A stretch of 64,000 bases of DNA, taken from the NCBI RefSeq assembly GCF_005048155.1, contig NZ_SUMB01000003.1:806001-870000 (forward strand), given 5' to 3'. Shown one piece after another: positions 49,122-57,601 of this stretch (position 1 is the first letter of the stretch; every line of letters begins with the position of its first letter). The translations under genes and the position numbers were made by a program. The DNA comes from Streptomyces piniterrae (GTDB lineage Bacteria > Actinomycetota > Actinomycetes > Streptomycetales > Streptomycetaceae). The notes below the pieces were generated by a model that did not search any database, was not told the origin of the DNA, and saw nothing but the letters and a program-made list of their open reading frames with translations.

Positions 49122-50393
49122 TCAGGGCCCGTCCGGCTCCGACTGGTGAACCCCCGGCTTCGCGTCGCCCCCGTCGTCGTCGCCGGAGGCCAGTACTCCG
49201 GCGACGCCCGCGGCCAACGCCACCGCGGCGGCCGCCGCGCCGAGCTTGATGCGGCGGCGGCGCACCGCCGCCGGCGACGCGTGGCGGGCCGAGCCCGCGC
49301 GGCGCTCGCCGGTGACCCGTGGGGCCCGCGCGGTGCCGTGCGCGCCGCCCGCGAGTTCGTCGGGACCCGGGACGCGCATGCTCGTGTGCGTCTCCCGGTT
49401 GGAGTCGGGCGCGGCGCCCTGGACGAGCGGCACCGCGCCGCGCGGCGGGGTGGCATCGCCCGGCGCCACCGGCGGGTAAAGCGTTTCCTCGCGGGCCCCG
49501 GGGGACGTCCCGTCGGGCTCGTCCTCCGGGTGGTCGCCGTCCGGCTCGTCGATGTCCAGGGGCGGGATGCCGGCCAGTCCGGGCAGCATCTCGCGCAGCC
49601 GCGCGGCCAGTTCGGGCGCGCGCAGCCGGGAGGCGGGGGCCTTGGCCAGGCACTGCAGGAGCAGCTGCCAGAGCTCGTCGGGGATGCCGGGCAGCGGCGC
49701 GACGCTCTCGGTGACATGGCGGCGCAGCACCGCCCCCGGGTGGCCGCCGCCGAAGGGCGTGAAGCCGGCGAGGAGCTCGTACAGGACGGTGGCCAGCGCG
49801 TAGACGTCCACGGAGGCACGCGGCGGGAGGCCCTCGATGATCTCCGGGGCGAGGTAGTCGGGGGTGCCGATGACCTTGGTGGTGCGGGTCGTGCGGGGCG
49901 AGTCGACGAGGCGGGCGATGCCGAAGTCGGTGAGCAGCGCGGGGTGCGCGCCACCGGGGCCGAGGGCGCCCTGCATGTCGAGGAGGACGTTCTCCGGCTT
50001 GACGTCGCGGTGCACGATCCTGGCCGCGTGCGCGGCGGCGAGCGCGTCGGCGACGTCGGCGGCGATGGCGACGGCCGCCTCCGGGGCCAGCCGGCGCTCG
50101 CGCTCCAGCCGGGTGCGCAGGTCGGTGCCCCGTACGAGGTCCATGACCAGGGCCAGGTCGTTGCCGTCGACGACGAGATCGCGGACGCCGACGACGTGCG
50201 GGTGGTCCAGGCTCAGCAGCGCCGCCCGCTCCTGTACGAAGCGGCCGACGAGCTCCTGGTCGGAGGCGAGATCCTCACGCAACAGCTTGATGGCCACGGC
50301 CCCTTCGGGACCCTCGCCCAGCCATACCGTGCCGGCACTGCCGCGTCCCAGGATCTGGTGGGCGGTGTACCGGCTGCCGATCTTCCGTGCCAA
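49122..50393 (-). CDS. pkaB: Membrane Ser/Thr protein kinase (PkaB-like)
   Basis: The 423-residue Hanks-type kinase has motifs ILGRGSAGTVWLGEGPEG (P-loop), AVAIKLLREDLASDQELV (K), IVHRDVKPENVLLDM (HRD), LLTDFGIARL (DFG) and VIGTPDYLAPEIIEGLP. The C-terminal 120 residues are disordered, ending in a basic patch (RRRRIK) and one membrane span (LGAAAAAVALAAGVAGVLAS), with a short Asp-rich tail outside. No PASTA or other sensor is present. TTG 50393 (LARKIGSRYTAHQIL) is taken as start, with GGAG 5 nt upstream; upstream starts exist but would add a disordered leader. Length and order fit PkaB of S. coelicolor. Confidence 0.88.
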   Translation of the reverse strand: MARKIGSRYTAHQILGRGSAGTVWLGEGPEGAVAIKLLREDLASDQELVGRFVQERAALLSLDHPHVVGVRDLVVDGNDLALVMDLVRGTDLRTRLERERRLAPEAAVAIAADVADALAAAHAARIVHRDVKPENVLLDMQGALGPGGAHPALLTDFGIARLVDSPRTTRTTKVIGTPDYLAPEIIEGLPPRASVDVYALATVLYELLAGFTPFGGGHPGAVLRRHVTESVAPLPGIPDELWQLLLQCLAKAPASRLRAPELAARLREMLPGLAGIPPLDIDEPDGDHPEDEPDGTSPGAREETLYPPVAPGDATPPRGAVPLVQGAAPDSNRETHTSMRVPGPDELAGGAHGTARAPRVTGERRAGSARHASPAAVRRRRIKLGAAAAAVALAAGVAGVLASGDDDGGDAKPGVHQSEPDGP

Positions 50394-50594
50394 GACTGCT
50401 CCGACGTGTCGGGCCCCCGAGCGTCCCGCGGGGGCTGAAGTTGGCGTCAAAGCTACGCGGGTGCCGGGGGGCTGCGTGCCCTGGTTGGCAGCAACCTTCA
50501 CTTCTGTGGGGGAAATCGCCCGCCGGAAGTCGACAAATCGATGACATCGCAATCGATGGAGATGACCTTGCGACGGAGGGAGTCGCGCGTCGCA

Positions 50595-50635
50595 GCCGTC
50601 GGCCCGGCCCCCAGGTCAGGGGCCGGGCCGACGGC
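50595..50635 (-). terminator. Terminator of pkaA
   Basis: A perfect 17-bp stem GCCGTCGGCCCGGCCCC / GGGGCCGGGCCGACGGC with a 7-nt loop lies 31 nt past the pkaA stop; pkaB therefore needs its own promoter (50394-50594). Confidence 0.9.
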
Positions 50636-50665
50636 AAGAGGCAGGGCCTTTCGGTTGGGTCAGGC

Positions 50666-52294
50666 CTAGAGCTTCAATCCCTTGATCCAGTCCGACACGT
50701 CGTTGACGACGGCCGCGATCTGGTCGAAGTAGCCCTTGGTCGTGCCGATCCACTCCTGGAGCGGGGTCAGCTCCCACACCAGCCAGCCCGCCACGAACAG
50801 GATGATCACCACGAACAGGCAGCCCTTGAGGCAGCCCAGGCCGGGGATCTTCATCGGGTTGGCGCTGCGCTGCCGCGGCTCGCGGCGGGGCCGGGGCTCG
50901 GGAGCGGGCGGGCGCTGCGGTTCGTACCGCTGCGGCTGCGGCTCCGGGCGGCGCTGCGGTGCGTACGGCGCCGGTGCCGGGGGCTGCTGCTGGCGGTACT
51001 GCGGCTGCTGCTGGGGCGGCTGCTGCGGGGCCGACGGGCGGCGCTGGGGGCGGCGGCGCAGCGGGTCCTCGTCGGGGTTCAGGTACTGGACCTGGGTCTG
51101 CTCGTTGCGGTCGCGGGCGGCCCGCATCTGGGACTCCCACGGGTGGGGCCCCTCCGGCTCCTGCGGCCCGCCCTGGGGCGCGCCGGCGGGCATCGGCGGC
51201 ATGGCGCGCGTCGGGTCGGCGCCGCCCTGGCCGTAGCCGGGGCCGCCGGTCGACGGCAGCACGCTGGTCGCGGCGGCCGGGTCGTAGGAGCCCGCGTTGG
51301 ACGGGAGCACCTGGGTGGGGTCGGCGTCCCCGGTGCCCTGGGCCGCGTCGGCGCCCGTACCGGGGACGGCCGTCGGCGCCGGATCGGGCGCGAGCAGCGC
51401 GGCGACGCCGAGCGCGGCCTCCGCCTCCGTCGGGGTGGCGTGCACCCCGACGCCGGCCGCGACGGTGCGCAGCGCGCGGGCCAGGTTCTCGGCGCTGGGC
51501 CGCTCCTCGGGCCGCTTGCGCAGACAGCGCTCTATGACCGTCCACAGCGGTTCGGGCACCGTGCTGGGACGGCGCGGCTCCTCGCTGAGGTGGCGGTGCA
51601 GCACCTCCAGGGCGGTCGCCCCGGCGAACGGCGGACGGCCGGTGACCAGCTCGTACAGCAGGATGCCGGCGCCGTAGATGTCGACGGCGGAGGTCTGCGG
51701 GCGGCCCTCGGCGGACTCCGGCGCCACATAGGCGGGGGTGCCGACGAACTCGTGGGTGCGGGTCAGGCCCGGGGAGTCGGCGAGGCGGGCGATGCCGAAG
51801 TCGGTCAGCATCGGGTGCATCTCGCCGGTGCCGTCGGACCCGGCGAGCAGGACGTTGGCGGGCTTGAGGTCGCGGTGCACCACACCGTCGGCGTGGCTGG
51901 CCGCCAGCGCGTCGGCGATCTGCGCGGTCAGCAGCGAGGCGGCCATCGGGCTGAAGGGCCCGTTGTCGCGCAGATAGCGGTGCAGGTCGGGGCCGTCGAC
52001 CAGGTCCATGACCAGCGCCAGCAGATCACCCTCGACGACGAGGTCGCGGGTGCGGACGATGTTGGGGTGGGTGAGCCGCAGGAGGACGGAGCGCTCGCGC
52101 AGGAAGCGCATCACCACATCCGCGTCGTGCGCCAGCTCCTCCTTGAGGACCTTGATCGCGACGGTCTCACCGGGCTCCCCCGCCACGGCGGCCTCGGCTC
52201 CCGCCGTCTCCCGCTGACGCGCACGCCAGACGGTGCCCGTGGCGCCGCGTCCCAGCGGCTCCTCGAGCAGGTACTTGCTGCCTACCGGCCGCAC
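50666..52294 (-). CDS. pkaA: Membrane Ser/Thr protein kinase (PkaA-like)
   Basis: The 542-residue protein has a complete kinase domain at residues 8-275: EPLGRGATGTVWRARQRE, ETVAIKVLKEELAHDADVV, GVVHRDLKPANVLLAG, MLTDFGIARLADSPG, FVGTPAYVAPESAEGRP. A long proline- and glutamine-rich linker follows (PSAPQQPPQQQPQYRQQQPP, PAPAPYAPQRRPEPQPQRYE). The C-terminus has a membrane helix (CLKGCLFVVIILFVAGWLVW) and an amphipathic tail (TTKGYFDQIAAVVNDVSDWI). Length fits PkaA of S. coelicolor. Divergent from the FHA-ATPase gene; the T-rich linker (TQVLPS, TSVLPS, TRAMPP) may be an FHA docking site, which is inference. Confidence 0.9.
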   Translation of the reverse strand: MRPVGSKYLLEEPLGRGATGTVWRARQRETAGAEAAVAGEPGETVAIKVLKEELAHDADVVMRFLRERSVLLRLTHPNIVRTRDLVVEGDLLALVMDLVDGPDLHRYLRDNGPFSPMAASLLTAQIADALAASHADGVVHRDLKPANVLLAGSDGTGEMHPMLTDFGIARLADSPGLTRTHEFVGTPAYVAPESAEGRPQTSAVDIYGAGILLYELVTGRPPFAGATALEVLHRHLSEEPRRPSTVPEPLWTVIERCLRKRPEERPSAENLARALRTVAAGVGVHATPTEAEAALGVAALLAPDPAPTAVPGTGADAAQGTGDADPTQVLPSNAGSYDPAAATSVLPSTGGPGYGQGGADPTRAMPPMPAGAPQGGPQEPEGPHPWESQMRAARDRNEQTQVQYLNPDEDPLRRRPQRRPSAPQQPPQQQPQYRQQQPPAPAPYAPQRRPEPQPQRYEPQRPPAPEPRPRREPRQRSANPMKIPGLGCLKGCLFVVIILFVAGWLVWELTPLQEWIGTTKGYFDQIAAVVNDVSDWIKGLKL

Positions 52295-52782
52295 GTCATG
52301 CGCTCCCTGGTCGTGGTGGATCTCTTGCCCGGCCCGCTGGGTCAGACCCGTCCGGCCCGGTCAGGGCCGCTTCCGGAAGGTCATGACCCGGCTCGCGGCA
52401 CCTCCGCCCCACTGTAGTGCCGTCGAACACGCCTTTCGGCTCGGCGGCCCGGCGGGGCTTGTGGGGAAGACGTGAGTTCCGGACAGATGGTTGCGCTCCG
52501 CCCTGATGACCACGGCGATCGGATTCAGACCGTTCCCCGTACGCAAGCAGGCACTTTTTGGCCCTTAGGAGACCAATCAAGATCACGGAGTGACGGTCGA
52601 CGGGCGTGTTGTCAGTGGCAGGTGCGAGGATGCACCCAGCACGCATGCGGTGGGGGCGCGCGGTCTTTGTCGCGACGTGCACTAGGGACATGTACGTGCC
52701 GACGTGCTCGGGTGCGGCGGGGGAGGAAGCGCGGTAGCGCGGCCCCGGCCGGATTCCCCGGCAGAAGGGACCGTTGACGGCG
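52295..52782. promoter_or_regulatory. Divergent pkaA / FHA-ATPase promoter region
   Basis: 488 bp. The middle part 52540-52610 is relatively AT-rich (ACTTTTTGGCCCTTAGGAG, ACCAATCAAGATCACGGAG) and is the most probable promoter core. ACATGTACGTGCCGACGTGC is near-palindromic. The nearest start-side site is GAAGGGACC. No gene seen. Confidence 0.5.
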
Positions 52783-55700
52783 ATGCAGATCCGGCTGACC
52801 GTCCTCGGGCCGCGCAGCGGCCACACCACCCGGGCCTGCGACGTGCTCGTCACGGCCCCCGCCGGGACCGCGCTGGCGTCGGTGGCCGGCTCGCTCGCCG
52901 CGTCCGTGGCCGGCTCCGGAGCGGATGTCGGCGGCCGGAGCAGCGGGTCGGGCAGAAGCAGCGGCGGCGGCAGCGCCCCCGTCGTGCTGTACGCGGGCAC
53001 CGAGCGGCTCGATCCGCAGCGCGCGGCCATCGGCGAGCCGCCGCTGATCGACGGCGCGGTGCTCTCCCTCCAGGGCCCCGGGCCCGCCCCGGCCCACGGC
53101 CTGCCGCACGGCCCCGCCCGGCTCCGCGTCGTCTCCGGACCCGATGCCGGCGGCGTCCATCTGCTGCACGGCGGCCAGATCCGCATCGGCCGCTCCGCCG
53201 ACGCGGACGTCCCCCTCGACGACCCGGACGTCTCCCGGCTGCACTGCGCCGTGACCGTCGAGCCGGACGGCTCGGTCCTCGTCGCCGACCTGCGCTCCAC
53301 CAACGGCACCGCCGTCGACGGCGCCGACCTCGGCGAACAGCCCACCCCCCTGCGCCCCGGCGCCCTCCTGCGGGTCGGCGAATCGGCCCTCCGACTCCAG
53401 CCGTCCCCCGGCTCCCCGGACCCGGCACTGCCCGCCACGCCCGACGGCGAGGGGCATCTGCGGATCGCGGCGGGAGCGGCCGGCGGCACGGGAACTGACG
53501 GTGGCTCAGAGGCAGACCCGGGCCTTCCGGGTTTCCGTCCGGGCCTCCGTCCGGGTTCCGGTGCCGGCGGGTCCGACGCGGCGGCCGCCGGGCGGATCGC
53601 GGCGGGGCTCACGGAGCGGGTCGACGGGCACGGGGCGGGACACGGATCGAGCGGGGTGCCGGGCGGGTACGGGGCGGCACAGGGATCGCCCGGGGCGTCG
53701 GGCGGACCGTCTTCCCACGGGCCGGAGGGTGCGTATGCCAGGGCGGCCGGCACGGACGGCGGGGCGCGCCCCGGGGCCGTCGGGCCGGAGGGTGGTGCGT
53801 ACGCCGGAGGGCCTGGTCCTGACGGTGGGTACGGCGGAGGGCCCGGTCGTGAGGTCGGAGGGTCGCGTCCTGAGGGTGGGCCCCGTCCTGAGAGTGGGTA
53901 CGGCGGAGCGGCCGGCCCGGTAGCCGGCGCGTACCCGGGAGCGGCCGGCCCGGCCGGTGGTGGCCATGCCGGGGCGGCCGGTCCGGCGGGGCCGCAGTTC
54001 TCCCCGCCGTCCGGGACGGCGGAATCCGGGACGCCCGGTGCATCCGGGACGCCCGGTGCATACGCGTCAGGTCCGTACCCGTCCGGTACGTACGCCTCCG
54101 GCACACACGGGGAGTCCGGCGGCGCCGCCGTGCACCGGCCCGCCCCGGGAGAAGACCGCCCCGGCACCCACACCACCCGCCCGCCCGAGAGCGGCGCCCG
54201 GCACACACGGCCCGGCGACGCCGACGGCACCACCCCCGCGGGCCACCCCGGCCACCCGGCCGCCGACTCCTGGGACGGCCCGTACGACCCCTACGGCGCC
54301 GAGGTCCGAGGCGCCGGGGACAGCCGGCCCACCGCAGCGGCTCCGGCCCACGCACCGGCCGGCGGGACGAACCGCCTCGACACCCCGCTGCGCGGCACCA
54401 CCCCCGACAACGTCCCCGGCAACCGCCCGGACGACCGCCCCGCCGGCCACCCCCAGCGCACCGAGCCCACCGAGCCCACCGACCACACCTACGGCACGTC
54501 CCGGCACGCCGTCCCGGCGGACGGTTTCGGGCCCGGCGTCCGGGAGCGCACCCAGGAAGCCCCGGCCGGCGCACAGGACCTGACGCACGGCGGGCAGCAG
54601 TCACTGGCACCGGCCGACGCGACCCGTAAGGGCGCGCGGCGCGGCGGCATCGGCGCCTGGGCGCGGCGGCTGGCCGGCGGCCGGTCGGCCGTGGCACCGC
54701 CCGCCGTGCCCGCGACGGCACCGGAGCAGGTCACGAGCCTCCCGCCGGCGGCCGCCCCGTCGACGCCGACGGACACGTCCGACGCCTCCGACGCCACCGC
54801 ACACGAACGCTGGCCGGACGCCGCCGCGATCCTGCTGACGGCGCTCGGCCCCGGCCCCCGGCTCTGGGAGCGCGGCCAGGACCACCCCGACGCGCTGACC
54901 GTCCGGCTCGGCACCGCCACCAAGGCCGGCGGCCGGCGGGCCGTGCCGGTCACCGTCGCACTGCGCCGGGCCGGCTCCCTCGGTCTCGCCGGGCCGCGCG
55001 CCCGCCTGGCCGGACTGGCCCGCGCCGCCGTCGCCCAGCTCGCCGCCCTGCACTCCCCCGCCACCCTCGAAATCGTCCTGATCAGCACCGACCGGGCACA
55101 CAGCACCGAGGAACGGGTCGCCGACTGGTCCTGGCTCGGCTGGCTGCCACACGTCCGCCCGGCACACGGCCAGGACTGCCGACTGCTGCTCGCCTACGAC
55201 AAGGAGCAGGCCACGGCCCGTACGGCCGAACTGGTGCGGCGGCTGGACGACGGGCCCCTGGGCCCCGGCTGGGCCAGCGCCGACCGCGCCGACATCGCCT
55301 CCGCCGCGGCCCGGCACCAGGGCACCTGCACCCTCGTGATCGTCGACGGCGACCCCGGCTCGTCGGCGCTGCGCGAGACCACGGCCCGGCTCGCCTCGGG
55401 CGGCCCGGCGGCCGGCATCCACCTGATCTGCCTGGCCGAGACGCCGGCCGCCTCCCCCGCCTTCCCGCTGGCCGCGACGTACGAGGCGGCCAGGGCGGCG
55501 TCACCCGCCTTCGGCGAGTGCGGCGCGGTGGCGGTGCTCAGCGGCGACGTCGCCACCGCACTGCGCGTCGTCCAACCCGGCTCCGGGCCGAACGGCACGG
55601 TCGCGACGCTGGACGCCGTCTCCGGAGCCTGGGCCGAACGCTTCGCCCGCGCACTGGCCCCCCTGCGGGAGGCCGACACGACCACAACCGTCGGCGGCCG

Positions 55701-57117
55701 TACGGTCCACCGCGCGGCCGCCCCGCTGCCCGACTCCGCCCGGCTGCTGGACGAACTGGGGCTGGCCCGGGCCACCCCCGCTTCCCTGATGGCCCGTTGG
55801 GCCGCCGCCATGGACACCGACCGGCCCGGCGCCGCCGCGGTGCTCGGCGCGGGCCCGCACGGCCCGCTGGCCGCCGACCTCGCCGCCGACGGCTCGCATC
55901 TCCTCCTGGAGGGCGCGACGGCCACCGGCAAGACCGAACTGCTGCGGTCGCTGGCCGCCTCGCTCGCCGCCGCGGACCGCCCGGATCTGCTGTCGCTGGT
56001 GCTGGTGGACGGCGGCGGCAGCGAACGCGGCGAAGGCCTGCGGGTATGCACCGACCTGCCGCACGTCACGACATACCTCGCCGCCTCCGACCCGGTCCGG
56101 ATGCGCGAGTTCGCGCAGGCGCTGTCCTCCGAACTGAAGCGGCGCGCGGAAATACTGGCCGGCACCCCCTTCGCCGACTGGCGCGCCAAACACCTCCCGG
56201 CCCCCCGCATCATCGCCCCACGACGCTCAACCGAGACCGCCGACGAAGCGACCGGCCGAACGACCGGAACGACCAGAACCGCCGAAGGAAGTCACGGAGC
56301 GCAGGAACAAATCACTCTCCGTAATTGTTGCCGTAAAGAGGAAGGAAGCGGCCCAGGCGACACAGCAGCAGAGGCCCCGACGCCCCCGACGACCACCCCA
56401 TCGAGCCCAAGCACCGGAACCTCAAGCACAGGTACCTCAAACACGAACACAGGAACTCTGCGCCTCCGGGCCCGCAGCACCGACCCCTCACCAGCCACCC
56501 CCTCAGCCCCCTCGCACTCGTCCTCGCCCTCGCCCTCGTCCGACAATCCCCGGGACCGCGAGGGGCCCGCGGCCCCCATGCCCCGGCTGTTCGTCCTCGT
56601 CGACGACTTCGACGCCCTGGTCTCCCCGGCCCTGGGCAGCACGGGCCGCCCGGCCGCCGGTTCCGTGGTGCGCGCCCTGGAGGCGGTCGCCCGTGACGGC
56701 GCAGCGCTGGGCGTCCACCTGATCGCCGCCACCGGCCATCCGGACCGTACCGCCGACACCGCGACCAGCGAACGGGCCGGCCTGCGCGTCCAGTTGGGCA
56801 CCGCCACAGACCCCGCCGGCCCCGCCGGCCCCGGCAACCCCTCCGAGCCGGTGCCACCCGGCCGCGGGCGACTGCACCGTGCGGAGGACGGTTCCTCGAT
56901 CCCGTTCCAGGCCGGGCGGGTGACCGGGCGGATACCCCGGACATCCACGCTGCGACCGACGGTCGTGCCGCTGGAGTGGCAGCGGATGGGCGACCCGCCG
57001 GCCCGGCGCCCGCTGCGCGAGCTGGGCAACGGCCCCACGGACCTGGCCCTGCTGGCCAGCGCGCTGCAACGCGCCGCCGAGTCCTCGGGAGCGGCGCCCA
57101 GCCCGCCCCTGGTGTGA
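52783..57117 (+). CDS. Giant FHA-domain protein with FtsK/SpoIIIE (EccC-like) ATPase domain
   Basis: The 1444-residue protein (MQIRLTVLGPRSGHTTRA) has an N-terminal ubiquitin-like segment and an FHA domain at about residues 115-200 (IRIGRSADADVPLDDPDVSR...LRSTNGTAVDG), which binds phosphothreonine. Roughly 450 residues of G/P/A-rich repeats follow. The ATPase part has Walker A LLEGATATGKTELLRSLAAS (about 1040-1055), RPDLLSLVLVDGGGSERGEG and Walker B PRLFVLVDDFDAL (about 1268), ending in GVHLIAATGHPDR. A 95-residue linker between the two Walker motifs includes the 27-bp repeat. It has no membrane span, unlike EccC. No WXG100 genes are near. The kinases across the promoter suggest phospho-controlled assembly. 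Confidence 0.88.
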   Translation: MQIRLTVLGPRSGHTTRACDVLVTAPAGTALASVAGSLAASVAGSGADVGGRSSGSGRSSGGGSAPVVLYAGTERLDPQRAAIGEPPLIDGAVLSLQGPGPAPAHGLPHGPARLRVVSGPDAGGVHLLHGGQIRIGRSADADVPLDDPDVSRLHCAVTVEPDGSVLVADLRSTNGTAVDGADLGEQPTPLRPGALLRVGESALRLQPSPGSPDPALPATPDGEGHLRIAAGAAGGTGTDGGSEADPGLPGFRPGLRPGSGAGGSDAAAAGRIAAGLTERVDGHGAGHGSSGVPGGYGAAQGSPGASGGPSSHGPEGAYARAAGTDGGARPGAVGPEGGAYAGGPGPDGGYGGGPGREVGGSRPEGGPRPESGYGGAAGPVAGAYPGAAGPAGGGHAGAAGPAGPQFSPPSGTAESGTPGASGTPGAYASGPYPSGTYASGTHGESGGAAVHRPAPGEDRPGTHTTRPPESGARHTRPGDADGTTPAGHPGHPAADSWDGPYDPYGAEVRGAGDSRPTAAAPAHAPAGGTNRLDTPLRGTTPDNVPGNRPDDRPAGHPQRTEPTEPTDHTYGTSRHAVPADGFGPGVRERTQEAPAGAQDLTHGGQQSLAPADATRKGARRGGIGAWARRLAGGRSAVAPPAVPATAPEQVTSLPPAAAPSTPTDTSDASDATAHERWPDAAAILLTALGPGPRLWERGQDHPDALTVRLGTATKAGGRRAVPVTVALRRAGSLGLAGPRARLAGLARAAVAQLAALHSPATLEIVLISTDRAHSTEERVADWSWLGWLPHVRPAHGQDCRLLLAYDKEQATARTAELVRRLDDGPLGPGWASADRADIASAAARHQGTCTLVIVDGDPGSSALRETTARLASGGPAAGIHLICLAETPAASPAFPLAATYEAARAASPAFGECGAVAVLSGDVATALRVVQPGSGPNGTVATLDAVSGAWAERFARALAPLREADTTTTVGGRTVHRAAAPLPDSARLLDELGLARATPASLMARWAAAMDTDRPGAAAVLGAGPHGPLAADLAADGSHLLLEGATATGKTELLRSLAASLAAADRPDLLSLVLVDGGGSERGEGLRVCTDLPHVTTYLAASDPVRMREFAQALSSELKRRAEILAGTPFADWRAKHLPAPRIIAPRRSTETADEATGRTTGTTRTAEGSHGAQEQITLRNCCRKEEGSGPGDTAAEAPTPPTTTPSSPSTGTSSTGTSNTNTGTLRLRARSTDPSPATPSAPSHSSSPSPSSDNPRDREGPAAPMPRLFVLVDDFDALVSPALGSTGRPAAGSVVRALEAVARDGAALGVHLIAATGHPDRTADTATSERAGLRVQLGTATDPAGPAGPGNPSEPVPPGRGRLHRAEDGSSIPFQAGRVTGRIPRTSTLRPTVVPLEWQRMGDPPARRPLRELGNGPTDLALLASALQRAAESSGAAPSPPLV
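56310..56336 (-). repeat. 27-bp dispersed repeat, copy 2, inside FHA-ATPase coding sequence
   Basis: Complement identical to 36003-36029. In the gene frame it encodes ITLRNCCRK, with two cysteines in a linker that otherwise has none. Local composition is much lower in GC than the flanks. Confidence 0.85.
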
Positions 57118-57601
57118 CGCCGGGCACCCGTGTGACCGGCGGGTCCCCATCCGTGGGACCGGAGGGACCGGCGGGCTCCTTGGCCGCGCCCCTGGCGCCC
57201 GTAGCCGGTGCCTGCCCTGGCGCCCGTCGCCGGTGGCTGCCCGGCACCCGTAACAGCCCCATCACAAAAGTCCAGTTGGCGTGGAAGGCGGTATTGCGGG
57301 CCCGGTGATCGAGGCGTAGGACTGTCGCACACGCGCACACGGCGGCGCCGCCGCGGGCACCACCGCGCAGGCCGCCGAGCACGCCGGCACCACGTACGAC
57401 GGAACACGCGCGAAAGCACCACCTGCAACGCCATCACGCACGACGGCGCCGCGCGCACCAGCGCCATACAGCGGCACCACCCGCACCACCCGCACGGACG
57501 GAACCGCACGAGCACCACCCGCACGGCGGGGGCGCCGCGGCACGACGTGGGCCGGCGCCCTCCGCACCTGGTACGGCACGCGGCGACAAGGGGCTACGGG
57601 G
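57118..57601. promoter_or_regulatory. Promoter region of the sugar ABC operon
   Basis: 484 bp without a gene. The first half contains direct repeats CTGGCGCCCGT(A/C)GCCGGTG at 57188 and 57218. CCAGTTGGCGTGGAAGGCGG followed by TATTGCGGGCCC at about 57272-57303 is a promoter-like core. The second half is ACC/CGC-rich low complexity (GCACCACCCGCACCACCCGC). No DasR or CebR type box was recognised. Confidence 0.5.

Noticed and set aside
52774..52782. TTG at 52774 as start of the FHA-ATPase
   Set aside because: Too close to the GAAGGGACC site; ATG 52783 gives the expected MQIRLTV start.
52783..57117. Type VII secretion (ESX) locus
   Set aside because: ATPase resembles EccC but there is no WXG100 protein, EccB/D/E or mycosin nearby and no membrane helices in the protein.
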